Positions 22,341 through 35,379 of a DNA stretch of 64,000 bases are shown here, piece after piece. Where the stretch lies: positions 132,396,101-132,460,100 of the forward strand of contig OX465283.1 of assembly GCA_949987705.1 (NCBI GenBank). The letters are read 5' to 3'. This DNA is from Thereva unica. Lineage: Eukaryota > Arthropoda > Insecta > Diptera > Therevidae. The notes under the pieces are model-generated. The model made no database searches. It was not told where the DNA came from and saw nothing but the letters and a program-made list of their open reading frames with translations. Each line of letters begins with the position of its first letter. Within the stretch, counting starts at the first letter, position 1. The position numbers and the translations under genes are program-made.

Positions 22341-23090
22341 TCATCGTATCTCTAGTTCAGCTTCATGATCATAAAAACATACATAACGCTCCTTTAATCG
22401 CTCATAAGACATAGCGCGGAAACAGTTGCCCTTCAGTTTTGTGCGAGATGATCATTTGAATTAATCTTTTGGTTCTTTCCTCTTTTCCAAGTACACGGCT
22501 CCCTTGCAAATAGCTACTTTCGCATTTGTTGTAACAAGTTCTTCAGACGAAGGCGACTTCCATTGTGAAGATTGTTCGACTATTAATCTTAGGGTGTTTG
22601 AGCGGTCTATACACCCCCGACCTTTCCTAAATTCTACCAGTTGGCAATATACTTAAAAGTTATGCAAGAAAGATAACTTTACTGTACCTGTTTCCAGTCA
22701 TCGACTGTATAGGCCCAAATCAGTCCTAGTCAGTATTTACTGCACGCGCTCAATAGAACCAGTTTTCTAACTGTTGCCGTCGATAGAATCACCCGAGAAC
22801 GATGAATGGCTAACAGAGCACAAAATGGAAGTAGCGAAAATCAGCAGGCGAAAAAATGTGTACTCCGTAACGGTGAAAGATTAGCGTTATGCCTCCTGAA
22901 ACAAGAGAATCCAGCTCACCAGCGGACAAAGGCAGTACCACACTACCAAGTGAACAAAGAGGTGCACGTCCACTAAGTGAAGACGTGAAGAAGTGAAGAA
23001 CTAAGTGAAACGTGTGTACCCTATTATTAACCGGTTGAGTCGGCGGGATGCCGGGCTCCTAATAATGTATTACCTCCGATGAAGCAGCAG
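22341..23090. other. No gene; two short repeat traces
   Basis: 22488-22550 repeats part of 20222-20316. 22888-22912 (TTATGCCTCCTGAAAC) matches the inner 3' part of the tRNA-derived SINE in reverse orientation. 23018-23052 (GTACCCTATTATTAACCGG, CGGCGGGATG) resembles 10130-10164, suggesting a shared transposon end. No ORF. Confidence 0.4.
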
Positions 23091-23551
23091 GGGGCCTCGG
23101 TAGCCTAGGGAGTAAGGCGTCTGGCTACCATCCCAGAGGTCCCGGGTTCAAATCCCGGCCAGTCCCGCGGTCCTTCGCCTTTTACACTTTCCCACCTACA
23201 TAACTTTCCTTCTTTCTTCTTCCCTCGTCGTTACATTCCTGATTCCTCCTGTCATAGCCTTCCTTAGCCCTTCCCCGCTCCACCAAAGCGCACGTCATCG
23301 GTTGGTTGATGAGATTCAACTCGTTTCAGGAGGCATAACACTCCAGTTGTTTCTCGATGCCCTGATGTTAAAATCACGACAGTACTGGTTGGGAGTAGGT
23401 GGACTAAAAAAATATATATCGCGGGTAGGTCGTGGCAGTTCCTTCCTTTCCGACTAGAGCTGCTGTTCGACATTGCACTACTATATGAATAAAATAGGTT
23501 GTCAATACAGTACAAAGGACCTTCCTGAGACTAGTCTTTCACATAAAAAAA
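23091..23551 (+). repeat. tRNA-derived SINE, copy 1
   Basis: About 460 bp. The first 75 bp are tRNA-like: an A-box-like TAGCCTAGGGAG at 23101 and a B box GGTTCAAATCC at 23145-23155, with partially pairing GGCCTCG and acceptor-like ends. The body (TTTCCCACCTACATAACTTT, CGTTTCAGGAGGCATAACAC) is shared with copy 2 at 59789-60240 along its whole length. It ends in CACATAAAAAAA, an A tail. Pol III promoter boxes plus dispersed copies identify a SINE; the tRNA head is too altered to be a working tRNA. Confidence 0.85.
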
Positions 23552-26500
23552 TGTGTCATAGCAGGAATGATCCGCGTTGATATTCTAGCTGCGGAGATTA
23601 GGAACTTGTACGATCCGGAAAATGAAATGTAGGAGCTCAAGGGAGTGGGACGGGTCTGATGGCAGAGGAGGTGGGGTGAGTCTACTAGACCAGGTAATGA
23701 GGTAGGGGATGTGTAAAGAATGGTGGAAGTAACGCCATTTACCAGAAGCTTAAGCAATACAAAGCTCAAAGAAATGAGAGATCGCAGTTGTACAGCTGAT
23801 CCAGCCTCGTGACTCAATGGCGTAAGTCGGTGAACCCGATATATGTAACAAGAGTTAAGAAAGAGATGTACTTTTAGTCTGTGCTAGAGACCCATAGAAT
23901 AGAATGCTGTCGACTCTCCGACGCACCTACGGTACGGGCACTTATGTAGCCAGTGAATTGGGTAGCGAGCTTCGTTGAAGTTTCCTTTCACACAAAGAAG
24001 CAGAGCGATAGCTCCCTGATCCGTAAGCCCCACTATTCCGGATGTAATAAGCACCTGCGAATAGAGTTGAGCCGGACTTACACGAGACAGTTCATTTGTC
24101 CCTTACATGATGGTAAATTGTACTATGGCCTTTATTTTTTTAAATGAACCGGTTCATTTTTCTAATTTATCGGAGATTGTGTAAATTCAAGCTGGAGAGG
24201 AGACACTTGTTACTTCTTTTGCGCGGCGATATTGAAAAATATAAATATACATACAATGTGGGGTTATTTACTTACTCTACTCAAAAGCTCTTTATTGGTG
24301 TTTATTTTCTTTCTTTCTTTTGTTTGTTTATGTCATTTTGGCATTGCAATGGCACCTCGCCTCATTTGAAGTATGACATTGGCTCAACAGAAAAAATGGG
24401 GCACCCCTTCTTTTATATTCGTGTCCTACCCAACACTACCTTCGAGGGACCCTTTTGCGGGCTACCTTGATTGCGCTATCATTCTCCACATATCCTCCGA
24501 CCTAATCATATGGTCCAGGATTTTCTCAGGTAAAATTTATGACTGAACTTCAAAACAAGGTTATATTGTTAAACGCTAATTGCTTACTTACCTGCAACCC
24601 TTTCTGGGGCTTTTTAAAAGCGATTCCTAGATTTCGAATGGAAGTTAATTAAAAAGGCAAAAATCTTTCTTAAACAAAAGGAGTGTTGTCACATATTTTT
24701 TTTAAATTTTCCAAGTGCCTTTTATTCTTTGGTCAAGGGTTGTAAACATTTTACTATTTCTAGTGTGAAAATTTAATCTCGTAAAACGAATTACTTGCTT
24801 TGGTTATCATAAATCAGAAAAGGCTGCTCTCCTATCAAACTATTATTGGTGATTCTTGCATTTAATAATGGTCTCCAAATTTTTGTTTATAAGATTTATT
24901 TTAATTCAATAATTCCATTCAACGTATAACTTCATTGTTGAAAATTGTGAAAGGAAAAAGTGTCGGAAAAACCACCTGTAATCCTTGAAATCATTACATT
25001 AGTAGTGCATTAACACTCCTTAATTGTTCATATTGCCTTAGTATTCCCAAAAATCACTTTTGAACATCTTTCCATAAAATACACGAAAAAACTATATCCA
25101 ACAACCTTAAATCTATGATTGATGTAAATTCTCTGTTCCAATCATGTTCAACGTTTTGTACCTACTAAGCGCGGCTGCGCCATCGACTGACTAGCCATTG
25201 CAAAACTGCACGGACATCAAAGCGATACTCACGATCTGCGATGATGGATTTTTAAACAAGTCTCGTGATGAGAGTAACAAATCCACCGGTAATTTACTTT
25301 TGTCACCACATTTGCGGCAATCTTGAGTTAAGGGTTTCATACCTAGCCTCTGCCTCTACAGTAGGCGAGTAAGCGGGAAATGCCTGGTAACATTCTGCCA
25401 AGCATAAATTTCAATGGATGTAGCAAACGATTCCATATTACTAAGTCGGCGGTTTCAAAGAGGCGCTGCGCGGTACTCCCATAGTGGCGAAATTGATACA
25501 AGATGATATGCAATAATTTGGGCTCAGTATGGATCTGTGGTGTTAGTCTTTAAGTGTCTATTGGCAAATTTAAGTAGGTGTGGATTTTATATTTTGGGTC
25601 AAGTACGATTTTGAGGTAAATAGTTACATTTGCAAAAATTCGCACCTTTGAAATAATCGAGTTATTTTATTTTAAGCGTAGATAGCTTCGATAGTAACAA
25701 ACACTTGCACTACGATTCTTACTACTCAATACCCCATGTTTAATGATCCCTAGGGAAAATGTTGAGATTTTTCAATATCTAGATACTCGATGGTAAAAAG
25801 ATCGCAGAATGCCCGTTATAAATCAGCAATAAAGTCAACAGGCCATGAAAGCGCAACATTACATGAGGAACAACGCTATCAGGCTAGAATCAGTTTCTAT
25901 TATTCATACCCGGTGTGCATCGAGTGTAGTTAGCCGCCGCTAAAGTGCATGTAAATGTCATATCGATATGAATTTATAACAACGGTCTAAGACGTTGCAA
26001 TTGTGCATTTTCGATCTTCAGCAGAGAACAGAACATATTAAATGCATGTGGGCATATATATACGTATGTATAAGGTTATAGTATAAGTAAGTGCAACTGC
26101 AATGCATTGAACCACATCCACTTAGATGTGTACGCCAACAACAGACCCAATATGATATGGAAAATGCGGCTTCAGCTCAAAAGTCTTAAGATCCAAGATC
26201 GGCAGGAGTCAAGATACTGTTCTTTCAGCACGGCTTAAAGCCTTTTGCCAGCTAACTACAACCGGGAACTATGTCAGACATGAAAAGGTACACAAAGGTA
26301 GACCCAGGTAAATATAATTCAATTGTGTACTGGGATGATGGGCTTAAGTGCTGTTTAGAGGTACTCAGAACTTGTTTTTATGCTTGCATCACGGCCATGA
26401 ATCAAGTGCAGCCCGGGTGCATGGTGAAAATTTTTGCGTAGGATGCCCAGTGACATGTGTTCAAATCGTTCACAAGTTGATACCTCTATTGCGTGGCTAA

Positions 26501-26855
26501 AACGAAGTCGGTTTGTGTATGCATTTTCATTTTTTTTATGACAAAGTGTTTTCGTGTTAAACTAAATTATTTCGTCACTTCATCACGGAAAATGAGGGAA
26601 ATTATTTTTGGTTTTTTTTTTAATTTTAATTGAGTTGCAATAAATATTTTATCGATTTCATTCCGATAGCTAGTCTTTCCTACGAGTTCTTCTGATAACA
26701 CGACTTACTTTGAGAAAGACAAAGAAAAGGCGTTAATTTTGGATAATGAGGACGATCTTTTGTGAATAGGTAAATACTATAAAATCGAAATTGTATCATT
26801 CTTTCAGCAAGAGTTTGCAAATCTGTCAAAATTTAAAAAAGGGGAAATTTGACTG
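23552..26855. other. Unique-looking region, no gene
   Basis: About 3.3 kb without recognisable genes. The longest ORF (24144-24470 plus, 108 codons) is hydrophobic in its middle but matches nothing I know and lacks supporting signals. No inverted repeat was found. Confidence 0.4.
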
Positions 26856-26857
26856 TC

Positions 26858-27165
26858 TCTATAGTCTGACTGCCATCCCAGAGGTCATGGATTCGAGTCT
26901 CACTCAGGGACATTGTATACCATATTTTCAGTTTTCTTATTTAAGGTGCGTTTTTTAATCTGTTCTGTTCTGGAACATTAAACAAACGGCAAGGATATTC
27001 GTCAGCTTAATCGGTTCGTAATAGAGTACCGAAACTCCTCTTACATAGATGGGGTCTTTACCAAGCGGAAGGCACTCTTCCTTGTTCATTTGATACTGCC
27101 AGCGTCACAGCCGTTCTCGGCTGGCTAGCGGAATTCGCTTGTTTCAAGAGGTGCGTTACAAACAT
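26858..27165 (+). repeat. tRNA-derived SINE, diverged copy 3
   Basis: TAGTCTGACTGCCATCCCAG, AGGTCATGGATTCGAGTCTC is the degraded tRNA-like head (B box GGATTCGAGTC). About 270 bp later CTCGGCTGGCTAGCGGAATT and GTTTCAAGAGGTGCGTTAC align with CATCGGTTGGTTGATGAGAT and GTTTCAGGAGGCATAACAC of copy 1. The middle has diverged. Confidence 0.55.
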
Positions 27166-27985
27166 TTTCGTTTTTATTTTTGTTACAGTGGAGCTCGGGC
27201 AAAGGACCCCGTACCTTTTGTAGGGGAAATAGCTTTCAGATAATTTTCTTGAAATTTTGCAGGTTGATAGTTCTCTACATGTAGATTAAAATTGTCAATG
27301 GGCACCCCCTACTTCCCCGAAAAACCATCCCAAGAGGCTAGGGCGATATAATTGATTTCTGGATGTAAAACCATTTATAGTTGTAGTCCACTTACCCGCT
27401 AACTCAAACAAGCACTCCTTTGACCCTCCAACCATCGACCATTCAACGCCTCCCCTCACATGTTCCCCACCCATCTAACTTTCATGTAGATCAAAAGTCT
27501 CCCCTCTCTCGTCTCCACACCCTCGACCTTCAAACCCGTTCCACAATACTGCCCCTAAGAAGATTGGCGTTGGATTAAACTGATCATGATTTTTGGCCAA
27601 CCCACAAATATTTACTCTCAGACAAGCATTACCTCCGACCATTTATCACCTTTTCAACACCCCCTCCATTCTCATCAAGGCAAAATAACTAGAACACTAA
27701 AAATGTGCGGGGGGGGGGGGTTGAAAGGTGCTAAATGGCTGGCCTCTCATATATAGAGTAGGATCTATTTTTTCGAAAACATGTGACTCTAAGACGCTGA
27801 CTAGTGAATAACATATTATTAGAGACTACAATAATTTAAAACTATTTTAAATAATTTTTCTGAACTTACATTGTGTACAAATTTATAATTATAATTTTAA
27901 TTTATTTATTTAAGTAGGTACTAAATTCGTTTTGTTAGGATTGTGAATGTATGCGTAACTTTTCATTCTATATCGCACAGGCAAA
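27166..27985. other. No gene; C-rich and poly-G tracts
   Basis: Contains C-rich stretches on the plus strand (27300-27560) and a G run of about 13 at 27708-27720. No ORF. The layout suggests an old non-coding repeat but I cannot define ends. Confidence 0.35.
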
Positions 27986-28085
27986 TGTAATACCGAGTGT
28001 CCCCCTACTGAGTACTAACTATTACCAATGCTGCTTAACCTACGCAATCGGACGAGAGCCGAGAACCGAATACACTGCTACAGGA
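27986..28085 (-). repeat. 5S rRNA-derived sequence, minus strand
   Basis: On the minus strand GTATTCGGTTCTC, CTCTCGTCCGATTGCG, TAGGTTAAGCAGCATTGG, TAGTTAGTACTCAG and GGGGGACACTCGGTA align in order with 5S rRNA (ATACATCGGTTCTCGTCCGA, TTAAGCAGCGTCGG, GGTTAGTACTTAG, GGGGGACCGCTTGG). It shares the non-5S string GCGTAGGT, AAGCAGCATTGG with the SINE copy at 39765, which suggests common descent. An inserted GGCTCTC duplication disrupts the loop. Not a functional 5S gene. Confidence 0.75.
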
Positions 28086-28537
28086 GATAAGCTCCAGGAG
28101 ATGTTATGGCGCAGCGTATCTTAGAGCTGTAACATTGAGAAGTGCGCAGCTACTCCCAGTCAAGAGGCTTCCTGTCAACTCCTAACCACTTCTGAACCTG
28201 TAGAAAAAGAGAGTGCACAAATCAGGTTAAATCATTAATTTATTACCAAAGCAATGAAAGAGCAAAATATGCAGATAGCTAAATAGTATTCAAAGGTTAT
28301 CTTACCTGGTAATAGGTAATGCGAATGAAATCTAATTGAATTCTGGGTGGGGAGCAATCTCGCTATACAAAGATGAATGGTCCCTTGGATGTGTTGAACG
28401 CTGCTCAAAAGCCAAGGAGTTTAGCGGTCTACATGTTCACTCTCTCTCATTAAGTCCTCTAAACGTAGCTTTTAAAGTTCTGTGAAAATCTTCTATTATG
28501 GCGTTGCTTTGGTGATGGTATGGTAGTGTATGAATAC
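28086..28537. other. No gene seen
   Basis: Unassigned sequence. The part next to the 5S-like segment (28086-28200) may be its upstream flank. Confidence 0.35.
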
Positions 28538-28793
28538 GTTTAGAACAGTGGCGGGCAAACCTACACAGCTAAAGAAATGCATTTGTGTAAAAGCTATCAA
28601 AAGCTTTCTAAAGCTTCACACTGTTATCCAGTATATGAGCATAAAGTCGCTCAAAATACGCTCCCACTCGCATGAAGTCTTAATTAAGACTGATGCTTTT
28701 TTGTGCATATCGAGTCATTGACTTCGTATACATATTCAGAGCTTTAAAGCTCATTTGCCCGCGGGCATAGGAATGCCCAGCACTGGTTTAGAA
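28538..28793. mobile_element. hAT MITE with perfect 8-bp duplication
   Basis: The element 28546-28785 (240 bp) starts CAGTGGCGGGCAAACC and ends, on the reverse strand, CAGTGCTGGGCATTCC. GTTTAGAA flanks both sides (28538-28545, 28786-28793). No ORF. Confidence 0.9.
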
Positions 28794-31700
28794 CCTTCTA
28801 ATCCCCTCAACTGTCTAAGAAGGCTGCTTTTAAATTGTCTCCTCAGGAATGTTGATATCTTTAGTGAAACTCCAAATCGGCTTATCCATCCAAAATAAAA
28901 TGTAATGGCTGCAGTTTCTGCTCTAATATTTTTCTTTGGCAACACTTCCACCCAACTTGAAAAACAACCTATGGTCCTTATTACCTTTTGCCGAGAACGG
29001 CCGAGGAACTTATGGGTGGAATTAAACGTCGATAAAAATTATACACTCCTAGAAAAGTTCTTAGGTTGCGTACTTCTATTGGTCTGGGAATTTTTTTTAT
29101 TCAGGTCTATAGGTAATCAATAAATCAAACGAGAGTGTCTCTTATTCATCTCTCCCCTTTTGGATCTTCCACTGGCAATTGCTAGCACATTTCTGCTAGA
29201 TGGTGAATTTTTGGCCAAAGATAACAGTGTTATATTATATTTACACAGCCTGCTGTTGGGCGAATATGAACCCAACATGGCCCCTGATTTCTTCCTATTT
29301 TCGATGATGTTTCAGCCATAAACCAGAATTGCTGGCGGCGTTGAACGACAAAATTAATATCTCTGAAACATAATTATTTTTTGATCAACCTTCGTAAAGC
29401 ATTTCTATAGACATAACTGCCGCCCTATAAGGTTTCGTTCAGTTTCCCAACATAAAATATGTTTTGCATTTGTTACAATCATAGATTTAATGTCAAAAAC
29501 TGGGCTAGCATGTCCAGCGGATTAAAACTTTCAAGGTTTAAAGTTCTTGTTTCTAATTTATCAATAAAAATTGATCTTCTCCTACGCACGTACAACTGAA
29601 GCCCATATACCACATCAGCTTGTACAAATTATTATACGAAATATATCTACCATCAGTCTTAAAAGTATAAAAGCAACTCACGAGCATGTCAATTACATTC
29701 ATAACAAATTGTGCAAGGTTGCATTTGGCATCATCAACGGAACATGGCCTTAAGTAAGGAGAAAACAGCGAAAAGCCTCCCCATGAATCCTAACTGGACA
29801 TGCAAATCATCCGTCAAGTGTCAACTGCAACATGTAAACTTATTTGTTAGATGTCACCAATCTCATCCGCTAATCAAGCCTCAATGGACAGAGGCTGACA
29901 TTCCTCAATCTGTGCGTATCTGGCTGACATTACACCGAAAGGCTGCAGCTACAGCAAACGGATATGTAAATTCCATGATCTCTGATAATGTCGTGTAGAG
30001 TCGATCGATTTATCAATTCGCATCTATTCTTTTAGTTGCTGCAAGAGGGTTCAGAGAGACCTTGCAATTCCCTGTTTTCATTCCTTGGGTAGTTGTACAT
30101 CTTAAGAGGATCTGCCGCGATGCATGAAGTGTTCGGAGACCGGTATTGCATTGGCTCCTAATTCCCCAGCTGCACTAATTTGTCATTTTCTGTTCTCGTA
30201 AAAGGATGGCGATTTTAAGCACTGCAGGTCTCCAATGGAAGCTGTGCTCCTCTAGCCAGACCGGACGATGCCAACTCGCTGGTTAATTAACTCGAGATAG
30301 GTTCGATTCAAGCATCTCGGGTGGTCTGCGATTTCAGATTCACGATAAGCGGCTCCTTGGGTTAAGCCGATTTGTTGAGTAAGTAAAAGGCCAAGAGTTC
30401 GCATTAATTTCTGATTGGAAACCTCTGACCCATGAAATTAGCTTCACATGTCCAGGTAGACTAGGTTTGAATTTCAAGTGCTTGGCTAAGATATCAGTAG
30501 GTGGGTGCTTGTTTGTTGTCTCTGACCCACCTACCTAGGCTGGATGGATAAGGTTTCATTCCTTTGAGCTTTCTTCACACTATTAGCAAATCAAGCTTGA
30601 AATTAAGTTGTCTTCAGCATGACCTTAAGGTAATGGCATAACAGCTCAAGTTACAAAAGCCACCATTTCGCAACGGCTGACATCGAACAGTTTTTCATCC
30701 TTCAAGAAAATCGCCAGCCGGGGAAAACATCTCATCTTTGGCACAAAAAACCTTTCATAGAATTATCTTAACCTCTCTCGCGGGTAATCTTTCATCTAGT
30801 TCTCACGACTGTAACAAATTTTATCGCCAGCAAAGTAGATATTACACGAGCAAGAAATATTGTTCCCCGAGATTATGTTCTACATCATACAGCATAGAGC
30901 AAAGACCCAATAGACACTACGGCCAAGATTCCGAATAGTGGCATAGAATAAGAGGAGGGCTCTCATCAACACACAGGCCAATAACTGCTTGGTTCCAGCT
31001 TGTACCTTGTATATCGGGAGATCCAAGACCGAGGCAGGACTATATAGCATCGGGCAGCAAGAAGTAGGTACTTCTTATTATATAATTAACCTAAAGTGAA
31101 TTACGTCGTGAACAACAGAACTGGCTTCAGATCGCAATTAATAAGGCGCGCTGTGCAGGCACCAGGCACCATTGGACATGATAGGCTACACAACTCACAG
31201 ATTGCAAGAAAATTTATTTTAATAATCGCAAACAACTGATCCAGACAAGCCAGAATAGCGCGGATGATCAGTTTCGTAACGATGCACTTCTTCTGATATG
31301 ACCTCAGCCAAGATGTATAACAGGAGTTTGTTCCACTTTTTCGTGGCATTGCGGCTGGAGTAAGTGCATTGGAAATTTTTGCGAACAGTTTGTTTGATGG
31401 TTTTTCTGATGTATTTGATATGGATTGAGGAGTCAAATGTTATGTACACGCAAAATCAATTCCCTCGCCTGTTGAAGTGAAATTCACAGGAAATTTACAT
31501 TTTAGAATGATTGGTCCTGATCTGATTAGTCATTTGCTTGCTAAGCGAATCTCGGGCAATAATGGGCAATACTAAATAAATACGGGCAATAATGGAACTT
31601 TAGTTACGAAGTGGGTCTAAGTTCATGGAGCTTAATCCTAATCGGCTGCAGTTTTAAGTTTGGAGATTATGACTATGTAAATGTTTCCTTTTCTGTTAAA

Positions 31701-32130
31701 TTTCTGGGGATAGTTCTTGTATTAGCCTGTTTAAACCGGGAATAAGTGTTTTTGTCTGTACCTTGTTCGTATTGAATGTTGGGGTATTATTATCATATTT
31801 TATATGTTGTCCTAGAATGTAAGCATGTGGTTTCACGAAGAGGTGTCACCGAGCAGTTGAGACAGAAAACGTGGGAGTTCTCTTTCTCAAAAATGCACCT
31901 TTTAACAAAGATGAAATATCCAAGGCTTTGTCCCGTATGCAGTAATTAGGTTTGTCTATTTTTGTACTTGAATAGGGATGTAATGTAGGTCCGGTGAAAC
32001 CCCAGCAAGACGGCCGATGCTTTTCTTTATTTATTCACGTCATTGTAGAGTAAGTTCGCTATGGTTTGGTGCAGTGGAGTTTGAATGATTACGTTTGCCG
32101 TTCCGTCCGTAATATTTGGTAAACCAGCCT
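28794..32130. other. Unique-looking region, no gene
   Basis: About 3.3 kb without recognisable coding sequence or inverted repeats. ORFs of 60-111 codons (for example 29711-29998 plus and 31101-31436 minus) show no known motif. This is the flank into which the hAT element at 32139 inserted. Confidence 0.4.
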
Positions 32131-34921
32131 CGATCAAGCAGGGGCGGATCCAGAGATCTGTCTTGGGGGGGGCGAAGGTACTTACAAAAGTACTTATATA
32201 ACAACTAAAAGAAAAAAGGTCGTAGTCATCCAAAAACTCCCACATTACCAAGGTATTCTCAAACCCAGGCAAACAAACTTCACGTAACCCAGTGCTTGGC
32301 TATTTTTTATGACTTGAGTATATCTGGCAGTGTGTCTTGAAGAAGGGGCGGAGTTCCAAAGAAAAAATAAATTAAATGCACAACTTTGTATTAATCAAGG
32401 AAAAGGTATTAATAAAAAACAATACTGAATAGTATTTTACAAAACAATATTTATTTTACAAAACGAAATCTATTCTACGATTACGATTGCTTTGAGCAAA
32501 TTTGTCAATAATATTTTCTATATTTAAATCTACATCAGGATGTATATTCAACAATGCTAGACCGACAAGTCGTTCTTCTGTCATACTTGATCTTAGCCAA
32601 GTTTTAATTCTTCTCAGCGAAGAAAAAGTTCTTTCGCCGCTTGCTGCACTTATAGCTAAAGTAACAAAAATTTTTAAAAGAACATGCACCGTTGGGAAAA
32701 TTTCACGATCGCAAGCAATCAATAGTTTCAAAGCATCAAATGTAACATTTTTTTCTTGATCCCATTTTTTTTCCACATTTTGAGTTCAGATGTTAATGTT
32801 TCTTTTAAAATATTTTTCTTTTCACGAAAAAAAACAAAGTACTTTTCAACTAGTGCGGACACTGCTTCTTCTAGTAATTTATCATCCTTCAAAAGGTTTG
32901 AATTAGGAAACAAAACCGATAAATAATATAAATCAAGAGTGTTTTGAGAGAAACGTCGCTTTAAGTCTTCAATAACATTATCTATTAATGGTATATATAC
33001 AGATTGCCTATAGTAATCAATTGAATTTTGAGAAGGATAATTCTCGCGATGTCTTTGTCTTGCAGTCCTTCGAGGTACAGAAATGTCACATCCCAATTCA
33101 TCTGCAATTTTTTCCGTCTCTTTAAATAACAGAGCAAACTTTTCGTTTGATTTTTCTCGTTTCTCAGCTAAAAGTTCCAAAGTATTTTGAATCATAATTT
33201 GTGCAGTTTTAAGATCTACTTCAACTTTTTGAAAAAATTGACTGAGTGGTTAGGTACATAGTAATAAATCCGATAAACAAAAAATGGTTACAATAAACAG
33301 GCTATCACATAACGCTACTTTTAAAATTCTTGCTTTTGAAGCTGTTTGCATATCTTTCCATGACGTTATAAAATCCAGTGTTTCAACAATTTCTGGCAAT
33401 AATGATCTGAATTCAATTACACTTTTATGCCTCTCAACCCATCTAGTTTCACACAATCCTGAAAGCTCTGTACCCATTCTTTGTTTCAGTGCAGCAGATC
33501 GCTTAGCTGAATATTTAAAAAAAGAAATTGTCTCCTTCATGGTGCCTATTGCATTTCGAACAGATTGGACAGAGGAAGATTGTGAAATGGATAAATTTAA
33601 TAAGTGGCTATGGCAAGGGGAGTACTCAGCGTTTTTTGTTTCTTTTTTCACTGTTGTAACAGCTCCTTGAAGTTCCGAGGTATTTACGTAGCAGCCATCA
33701 GTCGTTATACCAACACAATAATTTAAATCTAAATCTAATTTTTTTAAAGTTTCGAGAACAACTGTACCTAAGTTAATGCCTGTCACTCTTGTTTCTAAAT
33801 TTGTATCTTCATTTTCATTTAAAATACTAATTTCTTCGATTAGATTAATAAATTGTACAAAGTCTTCTCGTACCGTATTTTCATAAGTGTATCTTAAAAC
33901 AAGAGAGAGTTGAGATATTCTCGAAATGTCTGTCGTCTCGTCAAAAATTATACTATAAAACGGTGCTAATTTAACTCTACTTATAATAGTATTTAAAATT
34001 TCATCTCCGCATAAATCAATTAAAGTATTTTGAGTCGTTTTACTAATATAAGTAGCTCTATTAGACGAATTTTCAAGATGAGTTTTTAATACATTATCTC
34101 CACTCAGGACTCGAAATTTTAACAACTCTCGAAAATTTCCTTCTCCTACAGAGTTGCTATAAACATTTAACGGGCCATCATCGCGGTGTCCTCGAAAAGC
34201 AATATTTTGCCGCCCGAGAAAAATAATGGTTTCGATTATTGGTTTGAGTCTTTCACGATTTTCTGTCACTTGTTTGAATCGTTCATTATTCAATCGGTTT
34301 ATAACATTAAGTTCCGGATTTTCAAGTATTTTTAAAAAGTTTAAGCCAGATTGCATAGCAGATACATGATAATCACTTTTTGCATGTTTCGTGAGAGCAC
34401 CGTCTTTTCCTAACAATTTGGCAAATGTTAAAGGTTGCATGACTAATTTAGTCAAAGGAACATTTTTTCTATATCCACCTACGCCAGCTGTTACGAATAG
34501 AGGACAGAATATGCAAAAAAAACCGCTCTTCACATCGGAAAAAACAAGCCATTCAAATTCATTTAAATGCTTATGACTAGCATATCTTCTTTCTTCTTTA
34601 TTATTTTTATTATGTACTGAAAATGGAAACTTATAATCTTTTGGTGGAATCCAGTGATTAATCAATACATTTTTTTTAGTAAAATCGTCGATCGTGGATT
34701 TCCCAATATAATTTCCTATATCATAAGTGGTCACAATTAAATTACGAACATCTTCATTGGAACCGACTAAAATACTTGAATCAGACGATTGATGCAATTC
34801 AGATGGCTTTTCTTTTTCTTTGTTTTTATTAGTATTATCTGAAATATTAATAAAATAGAAAATGTAAATTTTCACAAGTCTTTTCTCTTTATCTCCGTCC
34901 GAAAGTACGTTCAACATTCAA

Positions 34922-34970
34922 TAGTTAAAGACACACACACGCACGCACACACGAACACACGCCGCACTTT
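34922..34970. repeat. CA-rich microsatellite
   Basis: AGACACACACACGCACGCAC and following ACAC units just upstream of the second hAT exon, inside its intron. Confidence 0.7.
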
Positions 34971-35077
34971 CTTGCACATGTAGCAGACGAGTCAATTTCC
35001 TCTGCATATCTCACTCAATTATACGTATAGTATGTAATACGTACTCCCACTTTCGGACAGGTGATAAAGAAAATTAC

Positions 35078-35257
35078 ATTTTTCGGTAATCGTATGGAAA
35101 TGACTTACATTTCTCAATCAAAAATCGTAAAGAAAAGTGTGACAATTACTTAAATTATTGAATGTCAACAGAAAATGGCATGCTTTAACCAATTATTATT
35201 TATTTGCAATTTTTTATTTTTAATGTACGAATTTCTAATACGATTACCGAAAAAATA
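35078..35257. mobile_element. Small MITE in the hAT intron
   Basis: ATTTTTCGGTAATCGTAT at about 35079 is inverted at about 35240-35257 (ATACGATTACCGAAAAAAT), with a short conserved extension (RAAAT) inside. About 180 bp, no ORF. It is younger than the hAT copy or was carried by it. Confidence 0.6.
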
Positions 35258-35274
35258 GCATGTTCAACATGTTA

Positions 35275-35379
35275 AGAAAAGTGAGTTTTCCAGCTCGAGT
35301 AAATTTTAATATACTCGCTCGCTACACTCGCTCGTAAATTAAACATTTAAACTCACTGGAAAACTATCACTTTTCTTTA
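35275..35379. repeat. Inverted repeat in the hAT intron
   Basis: GAAAAGTGAGTTTTCCAG (35278) and CTGGAAAACTATCACTTTTC (35357) are inverted with a 2-bp insertion. The loop is rich in CTCGCTCG units. It may be a very short foldback element. Confidence 0.5.

Noticed and set aside
23092..23165. Functional tRNA gene
   Set aside because: A and B boxes are present but the anticodon arm does not fold and the sequence continues as a dispersed 460-bp repeat, so it is a SINE head.
27986..28085. Functional 5S rRNA gene
   Set aside because: Too many substitutions, an inserted GGCTCTC in the loop, an altered C box and no 5S-type T-run terminator next to a full-length body.
34391..34576. Plus-strand ORF in the hAT
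   Set aside because: Antisense of the TTF zinc-finger part of the transposase.
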